A stretch of 64,000 nt of DNA from Paraconiothyrium sp. Pb-2020. Its lineage: Eukaryota; Ascomycota; Dothideomycetes; Pleosporales; Didymosphaeriaceae. Positions 34,539 to 45,765 of this stretch are shown one piece after another. The notes beneath the pieces are model-generated. The model worked only from the letters and a program-made list of their open reading frames with translations. It was not told where the DNA came from and ran no database searches. The DNA is taken from assembly GCA_022419385.1 (NCBI GenBank), contig JAJUBI010000002.1, positions 2,356,001 to 2,420,000 on the forward strand. Reading direction: 5' to 3'. Each line of letters begins with the position of its first letter. The stretch's first letter is position 1. The translations under genes and the position numbers were made by a program.

Positions 34539-37436
34539 AACCGCAAAGACAGAATGAAGTTTTTGAGGCGATTTGTGATCGGCCACTCCACTTTACGAGT
34601 TGCCGTATCGCTGCGACATTGAGTCTAAGGCAGTGACAAGCTCGGAATTCAGAAGATCGGGGGTCCGGGGAAAGCACGGATAAAGCGGTGACGTTGGCAC
34701 ATGCTGCACCAGCTATAACGTCACATATAATCGGAAGGCGGTCGTTGATGCGGACGTCTCATAAGCCGCGGATTTGCGCAACCTGACGATGAAAGGTTGA
34801 TGAACATTGCAGGCTGGTCTATCTCAAGTAGCCGAATATTTGTGAGCCGCACTATGCCTTTACGGGGTAGCTCCTGCCTGAAGGCCGCTTCGTGCCGACC
34901 ACCAACACTTGAAGCCTACTACCACAGTCTGACATTGACCTTATCTGAATGCCTGAGGATCTCATTCCTAGAGTGGGTTGAAATTGACTCTACTAGTAGC
35001 CTAGATTTTTCCATACAGCACCACTGCTGGCTAGTTGCGACGACCAACAAGTCACCAACCGCGTCATTGCCTCGAACCCGCCATCGAGGAGTACGCCTAT
35101 CTATCCTATATCAAGGCACCTGGCGCCTTTCACACACACTTTCTAAGATCCTAAAGTAGCTATACGGTCTTGTAATGTTGCCGCGTAATCATGGCCACCG
35201 CCAGTGTTACAGCTATACTGCTATGCGAAACAAAGACCTGAGCAAACTTGGAACCCGTACTTCGTAGCTAGCTTAAGCGCGTACCTCAACCAATACTCCC
35301 ACTTATGAATGGATCGTAGGGTAGTTCAACCCATAATTCCATTAGCCCATGGCGCTTCTCTCCGACCTTCGTATGCTTGCCGCTTACTCTTATCACACAC
35401 GAGCGGTAGCAGATAGAAGGTAGACTTGTTCTCGAAGGACACACATGGACAACTTAAAGAATCTCGAATGTTCAAAAGCGTTGCGCAGTGCCTGCTTACA
35501 GGAGCGGATCCGATGAAGCTGCAAAGAGCCAGATGCATTTAGTTATCCACCCCCAACGCGCAGCGCCACCCATCGAAATATCTTGGTAACCTCCTATGCA
35601 CGCTTGCCGGATTGTAACATCACAGATATCTGTGTGTCCCGCTTGTGGAGATTTTTAGCTGCACAATTACCTGTGAGCTCCGCACAATTTACCTAGTACC
35701 ATACCGTTTCAGGCAAACAGCTTTCAACTCGACCCTCCAAAATGTAATATCCCAGGTTGCGCCTTGTCCACTATCCAGGAGCTGCAAATTAATTCACATT
35801 CGGGTTACCGCTGCAGTTGCCTTATGAACCACACGTAATCGTGCCGCGCTTCAAATGATCCGCTTCAAGTTTGGCTTACGCGTATACGTTAACTAGGCTC
35901 AGGATGAGGCCATTGCGCGTAACTCAATCAGACTAAGCGAGCTCTCCAAGCCTCAACACGCTCCTAAGCATCGTTAGTAGCTTCATCTTGCGGCACACTG
36001 CGTTTAACTTTCTGGTCTCTCCCTACTAGGCGCGCGATACTCTCTAGCCTAGAACGACCATACCTAGGGGTACCACTATATCATCATATAGATGCGCAAC
36101 CAGGTGTCTTCTTCGTCTATACGCATAAACTTTCAGGTACCGTAATGTCAGCGCCAACGACAGCACGAACATAGGTATACCACCGCAATTCTACACAATT
36201 ATGTGTATGTATATGTGAAGAGGTTGAGAAGAAGGTAGGAAAAATGTGGGTGGGACATCGCAACTAAGAATGGCGTGTATGGGCACGTGGTAGCAATTAG
36301 CCTTGACGTTCACTTCGATCATGTCCCATCCTGCCACAAAAGACAACCCTCATGCGCATTTAGAGTATTTTCTAGGCTATAGTTTCCAAAGGAACATCCA
36401 GCTACATTTTGTACTCTCCATACAATTACAGAGCGTAGGTAACAATCAACCAAGGCACGCATTGCCAAAGGAAATGGCGGTATCCAGAGATGTGGAAGCG
36501 TACCTTTCAGCATTAAGGGTCCATGGGTACACCCCCGCAGCTTTCATTGTTTTACATCCTACATTTTTCAAGGGCGAACACCAACTTAAGCAGAAGGCTA
36601 GGATGCTGCGGCGCGCAAATGGACATAGAGCAAATGAACATAGACGTCTAGTCGGGCTTTATCAATTCCCGAGTGGATGCGTAGTGTAGGAGGTAAGCAA
36701 CCAAATATCGCATAGCGCACAGATCCATTTCATACTTACGCACGAGTGTGGACGTGGCCTGGCGCAGTGCACTACCGGTATATGTCAGATGTTATGTTTC
36801 GAGGACCCGACCGCACATCCACCCGCTTATATAAAGAGGACTACAGAAGATTACCTAGGTAGGCTGCAGCACAAGAAAGTAGCTCGGAGATATGCCAGGA
36901 GTTGAGTTACACTACGAAGAATCATACATGACATGAAGCCAAGATAATAAAGGAATATATTATTAGCTGGGTGTGCCTGATCCGTGCGAGCCAGATATCA
37001 GTCTTACACTTCATAAGTAGAGTCCTACCTTCCTGAAGGATCATTTCATCCTTCTGCATTGCTTCCTAATCACTTACGCGGTGTCATGCAGTGCAGTGAT
37101 CGGGCGCATCCGTGGCTCTACCGTCTCACACTTACTCCGCATAGCGATATGAGCTGACTTAACGAGAGGCGAAGTACGAGCGCGGAGCAGTACTTGATCA
37201 CTTGGCTTGCACCTGAACATTGCGCCACAGGACAGTGAGTGGATACTGCAAAATGCGGCTCTAGGGGTTGATAGTAACGCGATAAAGGAATTTCCTGCTG
37301 GGGGACAGTCGTACTGGAGCAGTATAAAGAGCAGTCTCTATTCCTCGTTGCTGCAGCCAACACCATACCATCGAAAGCTTCTCGTCCACACTGACCTATA
37401 TCTTCGTTACGTTGCTCGCCACACAAGCTCATTAAA
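34539..37436. other. gene-poor stretch, no gene supported
   Basis: 2.9 kb with moderately raised AT content and no long frame of coding quality. The largest (a 128-codon plus-strand frame at 36303) has no motif, and its codon use does not match neighbouring genes. The region could be old transposon debris. No terminal repeats or RIP-saturated sequence were seen, in contrast to the DNA after 43.7 kb. Confidence 0.45.
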
Positions 37437-37828
37437 ATGTATCACAATGCCCTCAGCGTCTTCGCCCTTTGTGCGATCGCTTCTGCAGCCCCAACGCTGC
37501 AAAAGCGCGTCTCTGCTTCCATTACTCTATTCCCCGACAAGAACTTTGGCGGAGCCGGTTACACCATTCCGTTCGAAATTGAGGGGGCTACATGTGTGTC
37601 TTTCTACTTCCTTTTCGCGGGTGTTCGCTGACATGCTTAGGCGTCGCTGCAACCCTTCCTGCTTCCATTGACCTCCGGACCAGTTCGGTGCGTTTAAGCT
37701 CCCATAGCGGCTTCAATTGCCGTTTGGTTGCGAACCAAGACTGCAATATCGATGATGTCAATAATGCTACTTGGTTCTTCAATGGTGGGTGGCTTGGTGC
37801 AGATTCGAAGGCAGTCTGGATATGCTAA
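37437..37828 (+). CDS. small secreted protein with beta/gamma-crystallin-like motif
   Basis: Exons 37437-37593 and 37641-37828; intron 37594-37640 (47 bp, GTGTGT donor, CTTAG acceptor), phase 1, giving 114 aa. A signal peptide (MYHNALSVFALCAIASAAP) is followed by a Kex2-type KR at 23-24, so the mature protein probably starts at V25. The segment ITLFPDKNFGGAGYTI has the [aromatic]-x-D-x-N-F-G-G pattern of a Greek-key beta/gamma-crystallin strand pair (family knowledge). The mature protein has four cysteines (53, 79, 87, 114), enough for two disulfides; C53 is created across the intron. Size, secretion and Cys content suit an apoplastic effector or antimicrobial protein. The function is not demonstrated. 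Confidence 0.82.
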
Positions 37829-38799
37829 TGAGGACCGTAGTTGATATTTCGGATTTGTCGACCGACGACTATATGCACATGGAAGATCGCGCGAGGTCCG
37901 TGATCTGTACGTCTGTGTAGTGTAGCTGTGGTGAAGATAACCATACTTGTTGAACGGCGAGGAGCTGGGCAGGTGAGGCGGTGGTGTTAGTTGCTCAAAG
38001 TGAGATTCTCTGAATGAGTGCTCAAATAATATAGTCCCTTCATAGAATGGCTACTTCAACTGGCACCACTTTAAAACAAACGACACAACGCGCTGCCATG
38101 TGCTGTGCTGTGTGGGTCGCTTGGTCTGCCGCCCCTTCCTCACCTCTCACTCCCCGTCAAGTTTTAGCACGCTACCAACACTTGAGGCACACACGCTCGA
38201 TGACGCCACAATCCAAAAGGACGTTTCGTTCCGGACGAAGACGGTGAAGCTCTGCCGCAAGAGCCTCTAGCAGCTTCAGGGCCCGGTATGTCGGACGAAG
38301 AGTTCCGAGCCTGGCTAAGGAGAGACCAGCGGGCTGTACAGACGTGGATACGGATGAGTAGATTACCGTCCAATACAAACAAGGTTCTGCTGGTTATGGG
38401 TATTTACAGCTTCCGGAAAGAATGAAGCTGGAGCTGGACTGAGCATGCTCGCAGCCCCGGATTTGCCTATCATGAACGAGCAACTTAGACTTTCCAGAAT
38501 AACTGTCATTATGCTTTGTTACAGTAAACTAGTGTTGCTCGAGACCAATAGCTTGTTGCTGGTGTTAGGATCGTTCTGCGGTTTTCGTTGCCTTAAGAGA
38601 ACGGTGGTGAAGCGACGCGGTCATCGGTTAGAATATACCGGATTTTGTTAAAAATGAATTGAAGTTGACCATCCATAAGGGGCCTGGGATATACTATGCC
38701 TGATCATGCAAACCTATCGCAAATCCATGGTTCTTAACCTATCTATACTCTTTCCCCAATGTTAGTGCCACCTTTGGCTACAATGCTCGACGACAGCTC
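37829..38799. other. intergenic with possible gene remnant
   Basis: 0.97 kb. A protein-like frame at about 38203-38424 (motifs P-D-E-D-G-E-A-L-P-Q-E-P and M-S-D-E-E-F-R-A-W-L-R-R) ends in a proper stop. It has no start, and I could not find an exon that joins it in phase, so it may be a relic. The rest looks noncoding. Confidence 0.35.
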
Positions 38800-41226
38800 T
38801 TAGTCCAAGTCTCCATCTGTGTCTTCAACACGAGCCTTTTTGCCCTTGCCTTTACTGTCGGTCTCCTCCGCAGGGCCGGCACCCTCAGCATATCCCCTCT
38901 TCACACTGCCACTCGCCTCCCCTTGGGCCTTCTCTTCAGCCTCTTGCTCTATCTTCTCCTCCTCTTCCCGTCTTGCAGCCTCCTCCGCAAGCCGTGCCTC
39001 CTCCGCTTCTCGCTCAGCACGTACCCTCTCTTCCTGCGCCTGTACCATTCGCTCGCCAATGCCTGGCCACAAGCTGGCGACAAAGATGGCGAACGCACGT
39101 TCCGTTGCCCTTGCTGTTTCGTGCACCCACCCAAATTGTTGATCATGATGCTGCTGCTGCAGTCTCTGTGCTGCCTGCTCCGGGGTTGTGTTGCGATGAG
39201 GCTGTGCTTGCCGGTTCTCCTGGCCTTGGGCGTTGGCAATCGGACGAATCTGGCGTTGTTGAGCGGCCACCCGTTCAGGAAAGCCAAGAGCTCCAGGTGG
39301 AAGAAGGGTTTCGAGATATCCGCGCACAGCGGTGAATTGCTCCTCGAAGATGCCAACTTGTGCAAGGTAGACAACGCCCGCAATAAGGCAGATCATAACC
39401 GGTCTATACCAGCCGCCGCCGCCAGCGAAGAAGTAGACGAACACGGCCAGCTTAAAGATCAGCCACAGGTGACCTGCGATGTTGTCCACGCGATTGACAT
39501 GAACTCCTGGTGCGGGTGCCGCGGCGGGCTGAACAGGGTTCGCGTTCTGGTTTTGGACTTGGCCTTGGGCTGGAATCGCATTGTGAGGTGGCTGTTGAGC
39601 TTGAGCGGTTTGTGCGCCAGTTGCAGGGAGGACATAAGCAGGAAGTCTAGGCGTATGGTTGTGGACGGCAATTTGGCGCCCGAGGTCACCAAATTGGTAC
39701 CTGTTGGCATTGAATTGCTGGGAGAATGACTGGAAAGACATAGCTGGAGGAGTTGTACTGTAGGTACCATGTTGGTCGAACAAGATTCCCACGGGACCTT
39801 GTGGGCTCGAGAGGATAAAAAGCTCTGTGGGCACGTTGGAAGGAGTTGATTGAGTGACATCTTGGGCCTGGGTCGAATCAGCTTGTGGGTTAGCGTTAGC
39901 GGCTGGAGGCGCAGCCGAAGGAAAAGCTGGCCCAGTAGGATCCGATCGGGGCAGTTGGTTGAGCAACCTATTGAACTCTTCGGCTTGCCGACGCAAGTCC
40001 GACGCCGATTGCTGTAATGAGACAAAGTCTCGGTTCTGTGCCATCAAGGGGTCCGCCACCAGAGACGCAAGGCCTCGGTCCACGTTGTCTAAGCCCGTGA
40101 TGAGGTTCCGCACTGTGAGCCTGATGTGGTCCACCCGCCAGGCGGGTGGATTTGCAGCAGCAAGCCCATTAAGCGAAGCAGCTTGACCACCAGGGTGTTG
40201 AAGTAGCGCCCTCACATTCTCCATCTCCTGCCTTGCGTACTCCATAGTCCTCCTTATCCGTTGTAACATCTGATCTGACACGTTTCCAAGCGACGGTGAA
40301 GGCGTTCGTTGCGCAGGGAGGCCGAAACCGGGCCCTGGATGAGGGAAAGACCGCGAAAGTATGGCTTGTTGCTGGTTAGGATTGAAAGCTACGTTGGTGG
40401 TATTGTTCCAAGTCACCGTCCAGCGCTCCCCGTTCGGACCAATGCCCTCTTGACGAACTGTACGCGTGTGGTTGCCCGTAGGAAGGTTCGGCAAGCCCAT
40501 GGGTGGCCGCGGTGGGCCTTGAGGTACGTGGGCTTCTCCTTCCGAGGTCGCTGTCTCTGTTTGTGCGGGTGCCTGGGGATTACGAAGTTGGGCTTCATGG
40601 TCCCTTACTACTTGGGCAAACTGCTGCTGAAGGTGTGGAGGTAACGGCGTTTGCGCGAATGGTATCGGCTGCGGGTTCCTAATGTTTTGCGCAAACTGTA
40701 GATGTGGAGGAAGCGGAACCGGCCGAGTCCCTAATGGAATGAGGGGCGGCGGATGGTGGTGATGATGGTGTGGGTGATGGTGGTGGTGCGGCTGCGGAAC
40801 CTGTGGTTGCGAGTTCGGTCGAGGCTCTGGTAGGTTGCGAAAGGGGTTCGTTTGCAGGGGGCTCTGAGGTGGTGGTTGCAGCGGGTTCGGCGGGGCGCTC
40901 GCTGAATGTGGAGGTGGTGAGGGTGCAGAAGCTGTGGAAGGCAGCTCCCGGAGAACCAGGTGGAGGCTTTGGTCTTTAGATTCGCGTATGTTTTCGGCGC
41001 CAAAAACGTTGGCTAGTGTGTCGTTGTCGTTGGCTACCACTCGTCCCCGATATATCAGGCGCATGCGATCAATCGCCGGTCGACTCGGTGCGACATCTTG
41101 TATTCTTTGTCGAAGCTCTCGAATCGTCGTAGTAGCGGGAAGATCAACAAGGTGGATGCCGCCCTCCACCTCGGCCGACGGCGAGAGGATCTTAAGGTTG
41201 ACTGCTAGCTCTCCTTCCTCGACCAT
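38800..41226 (-). CDS. HERP/Usa1-like ubiquitin-like-domain ER membrane protein
   Basis: Single exon, 808 aa. The N-terminal ubiquitin-like domain (about 8-92) has the L-R-Q-R-I-Q and R-L-I-Y-R-G-R-V beta-grasp blocks. Long Pro/Gln/His-rich disorder follows (about 95-300, with a His run near 150), then helical regions. A hydrophobic block at about 586-627 (HLWLIFKLAVFVYFF, then a glycine kink, then VMICLIAGVVYLAQVGIF) should be one or two ER membrane segments. The tail is a Glu/Arg-rich coiled coil ending in a Lys-rich acidic patch. This order matches mammalian HERPUD and yeast Usa1, scaffolds of the Hrd1 ubiquitin-ligase complex in ER-associated degradation. It is divergent from PSD across about 420 bp. 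Confidence 0.85.
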   Translation of the reverse strand: MVEEGELAVNLKILSPSAEVEGGIHLVDLPATTTIRELRQRIQDVAPSRPAIDRMRLIYRGRVVANDNDTLANVFGAENIRESKDQSLHLVLRELPSTASAPSPPPHSASAPPNPLQPPPQSPLQTNPFRNLPEPRPNSQPQVPQPHHHHHPHHHHHHPPPLIPLGTRPVPLPPHLQFAQNIRNPQPIPFAQTPLPPHLQQQFAQVVRDHEAQLRNPQAPAQTETATSEGEAHVPQGPPRPPMGLPNLPTGNHTRTVRQEGIGPNGERWTVTWNNTTNVAFNPNQQQAILSRSFPHPGPGFGLPAQRTPSPSLGNVSDQMLQRIRRTMEYARQEMENVRALLQHPGGQAASLNGLAAANPPAWRVDHIRLTVRNLITGLDNVDRGLASLVADPLMAQNRDFVSLQQSASDLRRQAEEFNRLLNQLPRSDPTGPAFPSAAPPAANANPQADSTQAQDVTQSTPSNVPTELFILSSPQGPVGILFDQHGTYSTTPPAMSFQSFSQQFNANRYQFGDLGRQIAVHNHTPRLPAYVLPATGAQTAQAQQPPHNAIPAQGQVQNQNANPVQPAAAPAPGVHVNRVDNIAGHLWLIFKLAVFVYFFAGGGGWYRPVMICLIAGVVYLAQVGIFEEQFTAVRGYLETLLPPGALGFPERVAAQQRQIRPIANAQGQENRQAQPHRNTTPEQAAQRLQQQHHDQQFGWVHETARATERAFAIFVASLWPGIGERMVQAQEERVRAEREAEEARLAEEAARREEEEKIEQEAEEKAQGEASGSVKRGYAEGAGPAEETDSKGKGKKARVEDTDGDLD

Positions 41227-41646
41227 GGTTGCAAGCGGTTGCGTGGAGGGTAGAAGGTCGCGCTGTGGAGTTGGCGGGCGTGTCTGGATACGTTGCGCTT
41301 AGAGCTTAGGATAGAGAAGAGGCCACGCAATCGTCCGTTGCACAACATCCAACGCGAGGTTATTGCCGTTCAGAGCTTCGTAGTGCTTGAGGGTAGGCCT
41401 GCTCTCGCCGGTCCTCCGTTTTCAGGTTATGATCTTGCTCATGGTGCTCCAAGTGAAAGAGCAAGGGACTCAGCCCTACAGCAGCTGCACCACGACGATG
41501 CCCACGCCAAGAGGCACGAACGTACGTCATTGGCCATCGAAAAAGAACTGTGCACTTGCGATGAACCGTCATCCCGTCGACCCACTGTTTCTTGTTCCCC
41601 ATATCGCCCTCTGTTGTATCATGGAACCTCGCCCCATGGAGTAGCA
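41227..41646. promoter_or_regulatory. divergent promoter region, HERP-like / PSD
   Basis: 420 bp between the ERAD protein start and the phosphatidylserine decarboxylase start. The frame of PSD is open through here, but no ATG in it gives a mitochondrial presequence, so it is read as noncoding. Pairing an ER quality-control gene with a phospholipid enzyme may be coincidental. Confidence 0.4.
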
Positions 41647-43359
41647 ATGATCTCAATACGCGCCTGCCGACTTGCTCAAGCCGCTGTCCGAGCGCGCTGC
41701 CCTCGACCTGTACACGCCCGCACATCGCTCCCGTCGCGCCACTTCTCGACCTCCAGACCTTGTTTCGACCAGCAATTCCACAGGAAGGAATCATTCAGAT
41801 CCCGGCTCAATTCTGCATTGAAGAATACGAAGATCAAATGGGAGCCCATACCGATCGCTCTTGGTGTAGGCTTTCTTGGAGTCTGGCAGTTGTATAAGGT
41901 CCAGAAAAGAGAAAAGCATACGCAACGGGAAACAGGAGATGATACCGAGACTGTGATAGACCAGTATGGCACGCCTAAAAAGCGCGAAAGGATACGACCG
42001 AGTGGGCCTTGGTAGGTGGAACGCGACCGCCAATGCAAGGTACATGCTCATATCTACAGGACTGTTCAGATCATGTCAACGCTGCCACTGAAGGCGCTGT
42101 CAAGACTTTGGGGCCGCTTTAATGAGATCGACATACCGTACTACTTCCGTGTACCTGGCTTCAAACTCTACGCATTCATCTTCGGTGTCAAGTGAGCTCT
42201 TCCTACTACCGCGGTCATAAACGTGCTAATTACAGGTAGCCTCAATGAAGTATCAGAACCTGACCTGCACGTGTACCCTAATCTTGCCGCTTTCTTCTAC
42301 CGGACACTCAAGCCCGGCGTGCGTCCGCTAGATCCGAATCCTAACGCCGTGCTATCCCCTGCAGATGGAAAGGTCATTCAATTCGGAACCATTGAGCATG
42401 GAGAGGTTGAGCAGATCAAGGGCGTAACTTATAGTTTAGATGCTTTGCTAGGGTCCGTACGCCCATCCAAGCCGACACCGCAAAGTCTAGACATGAGGCA
42501 AAGTACCAGCGATACGCACACAAAGGTGGGATCTGAGGATGTCATGCGGGCGGATGAGGAGTTCGCCAACGTCAATGGCATCTCATACACTCTTCCCAAT
42601 CTTTTCTCAGGACCATGGCCGAAGAATGGGAAGCCTGCAGAGATGCCGACTGACCAGGCCACACCTTCACATCCCTCTTCCGAAGCCGAAGTCAGCGCCG
42701 ATCTTGCGCTGAGCGAGTCTGCAAGACCATGGTGGGCACCAGGAAACTCAATAAAAACACCCACCGCGCTATATTACTGTGTCATCTATCTTGCGCCGGG
42801 AGATTACCATCGCTTCCACTCGCCGGTATCTTGGGTTGTCGAATCTCGGCGCCACTTCGCCGGCGAGCTTTTCAGCGTGTCCCCTTACCTTCAGCGCACT
42901 CTCCCCGGTCTATTCACCCTCAACGAGCGCGTCGTGCTTCTTGGTCGCTGGAAATGGGGCTTCTTTTCGTACACCCCTGTCGGTGCGACAAATGTCGGTT
43001 CCATCAAGATTAACTTTGATCGAGAGTTACGCACTAACTCCCTTACAACTGATACCGCTGCCGATCGTGCTGCTGAAGAAGCACAGGCGCGCGGCGAGCC
43101 ATACTCTGGCTTCGCAGAAGCTACATACAGCAACGCGAGTGCGGTGCTGGGAGGTCATGCGCTGAAAAGAGGTGAAGAGATGGGTGGATTCCAGCTTGGA
43201 AGTACCATTGTACTGGTGTTTGAAGCGCCAAAGGGAGTACGACCCAGTCTGGACGAAGGCTATAGAGGCTCAAGGAAAGGCGAGTTCAAGTGGAACATCG
43301 AGCAGGGTAAGAAAGTCAAGGTCGGAGAGTCTCTGGGATATGTAGAGGAGACACAATAG
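41647..43359 (+). CDS. PSD1: phosphatidylserine decarboxylase proenzyme, mitochondrial
   Basis: Exons 41647-42011, 42060-42191 and 42240-43359; both introns are 48 bp and the phases close to 538 aa. The acceptor at 42237-42239 is chosen over the one 4 bp upstream because only it keeps F-G-V-N-L-N-E in frame. The N-terminus MISIRACRLAQAAVRARC is an Arg-rich presequence, then a single helix (about 62-78) for the inner membrane. PSD blocks are V-L-S-P-A-D-G-K, the Y-H-R-F-H-S-P substrate block, and L-G-S-T at 485-488. Autocleavage there makes the pyruvoyl group from S487, splitting beta and alpha chains. It converts phosphatidylserine to phosphatidylethanolamine. Confidence 0.95.
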
Positions 43360-45765
43360 AGTTGGAGAGAAGGCCTTGATACCATGGAAACATGTACGAT
43401 ATCGGGGAAACGTATATAAAGGTGTACTTATACTAAAGTCAAAGAGCGTTGGTGGTAATCGCGCATAGCAATCTCTTTTTTTTTTCGTGTTGTTGCAAGC
43501 TCCAGGAATGTAAAGATTGTACTTCCCGAGATCCATCAGAACACAGAATGAGAGTGTAGAGTGCGTTCAATAATCCTCGCGCTAAACTACTGCGCGCGAG
43601 AAGCGTCCCGTGTGAACAGGTTTGAAGGCACCGAAGGGCGCACAATGCCATTATCATCAGACTCCTCGTCCATACCCGTGAAGCCACGTTAAGACGTGGC
43701 TGTTGGGGTGGCCCTCCTGCTCTGCATCACATCCAAAAGTATACTATAAGGTTAAGGCGTAGCACGAACAAATGCGTTATTTAGGTAGATAGTAGTGTAA
43801 GAACCATCAGCACGCGCTGGAGTAGTAGTTAATATATATAGCTTCCGGCGCCTCTTACTACTAGCCTCCTCCTTATATCTAAATAATGTTTGCAGCGTAT
43901 ATGGCACGTTTAGTAACTCTTTAAGAATTTCAAGACTATTAAAGTCTAGAGTTAGTATGCTTGTCCTGGCCTTCTTAGGCGTATAGGGAGTTAGGTTAAC
44001 CTAACAGCAGCTTACAGTCCGCTTATAGTAGGCAGATTAAGTCTGCTGCTGATAGGCTTAATACTCTGAGGGCAGATGAGAGACTGGGACCTAGAAGTTG
44101 TTAGTAAAGAATTTAATTATAAAGATACAAAGCGGAGTCTTGCATAGTCCCTAGGTTAACTGTTATTTAGATTATCCAGCAAAAGAAGAGATATATTGCA
44201 GTTAATATTGCCAACAGCATTAGTATCCTAACTACTAAAAATACACGCCTCCCTACTATATGCACAGCAGGTGCACTTTATCTTTAGTAAGAAGTTATTG
44301 CGGTTATTTAACTCTGGGTTTAGAGCACAAGCGTATTTCTTAATAATTCTATAACTCTCTCCCTTACAACTGTTGCATTGCTTACCGCAAATATTAAGGT
44401 TAAGGACTAGGTTTATAAGCAGAGTAAGAATCTTTTCCTCTTGCATTACTCTGTTTTAATAGACAAACGTCTTGCTGAACAGCTTAATACCTAAGATGCC
44501 AGGCGCCAAACCTAGATCCAAGAGGATAGGTTGATGTGGATCCTTCTCTTAGTATAAGAGTAACCCATAAATAGGGCCTTTGCCACTAGTCACCTTTCGC
44601 AGCACTAAGTCTTCCAGTATTAGATTCTTCTTGGCAGGTAAGTGAACTAAAATAGGTCAGCGACATTAGTCTTACGATAATAAGAAGGCCTATTGTGTTT
44701 ATTTGTTAAGAGTTAGCGGGCTAAGCATAAACTATATAACAGATAGGCTACTTACGCCAGTCTTTAAAGTATATATGCCACCTTTTAATACCAGGCTTAG
44801 AGAGCCCTCTGGGTGGGTTGCTTTGTCTGCATTTAGTAGGGGAACTGGTAAATAGTTGCGGTGGAGCCTAACTAGGACATGTTAAGGTTGAGGCCACCAG
44901 TAGAATTGCGCTAATCCTAAGAAAGCAAAGTGTATAACGCCACCTTATGCATCCTTGCGGATTGACTGGGTTATTAAGGATAGAAGCGGTAGGTCGCTCG
45001 TGTGCAGATATGTTATAGTTTCCTTAGTGTCTGGCTGCGCGCTCCCAGCATGCTTAAGCACACGCTTAACAAACAGTTTCCTTAAGTGCGCAGTGTCGTA
45101 CATCGGAGCCCAAGTGATGGCATATTGTTCTAGAATATCATGAGCTTGGAGCGGGTGAGTTGGTCCGGACAGCGCTCTGATCTAAGCCACCACACTGTGT
45201 TGCAGTTGCGGACGCTTGCTCCAGGTGTGCGAGCGTCCGATGGGGAATATCGAGAAACCATTACGTGCGGGACTGCAGCGCAATTGGCGCCTTGGAATTA
45301 GACGTTATAGAGAGTGACAACGAGGTAACAATGGCGGCGGCGACAACAGACAAAGTTCAAAGCGTGCGTCGGCTCTTGGTTACGTGGAGCTGTGGTGAAC
45401 GTGAGCGTCCTCCGTTTGCTCGCCATGCTACCCTCACCTGGCCTTGACCAAAACAAATAACAACCAATGAGCTTATCGCAATTACACACAAAACGAAATT
45501 ACGATAGCTGCATTCTCTTCACACGTTCACGAAGCCACGTCGCGTCGATTGCACGGCACGACCCTCACACGCGTTTTCGGGGAACATACACCTTCCAGAA
45601 TCCGCTCTCATCCTTTGACCGTACAATCTTCTACTTCTTTGGGGGTACGCTACTTCAAACCAGGTTTCGCTACGCATGCGACGCGGCGATGTAAGACCAC
45701 TCTTGTGTTATCGCACAAACACAACCCCACTCTTTAGGTATACACTGACACAAACTACAGCGACC
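43360..45765. other. AT-rich, RIP-like intergenic DNA, then normal-GC leader
   Basis: From about 43,740 to about 45,100 the sequence turns TpA-rich with stops in all frames, typical of RIP-mutated repeats. No terminal repeats or transposase could be identified. From about 45,110 to 45,765 composition returns to normal and probably holds the promoter of the next gene. Confidence 0.55.
44228..44446 (-). pseudogene. degenerate Cys-rich zinc-binding fragment
   Basis: A 72-codon frame in AT-rich DNA with a C-x2-C pair (Q-C-N-S-C), an isolated Cys about 11 residues on, a second close Cys pair (K-C-T-C-C-A-Y) and a final Cys. The spacing recalls the DUF3716-type fungal zinc-binding module, often found in repeat-rich regions. 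The resemblance is by eye only and the flanks show no continuing frame. Confidence 0.3.

Noticed and set aside
36303..36689. 128-codon plus-strand frame in the gene-poor region
   Set aside because: No motif or splice partner, and amino-acid composition unlike genes in this window.
39459..40025. 188-codon minus-strand frame and a 268-codon plus-strand frame in the same region
   Set aside because: Both overlap the 808-aa HERP-like gene, whose ubiquitin-like, membrane and coiled-coil layout is convincing.
41293..41646. In-frame N-terminal extension of PSD by 118 codons
   Set aside because: The next ATG (41647) starts a proper mitochondrial presequence, and the extension is unlike known PSD N-termini.
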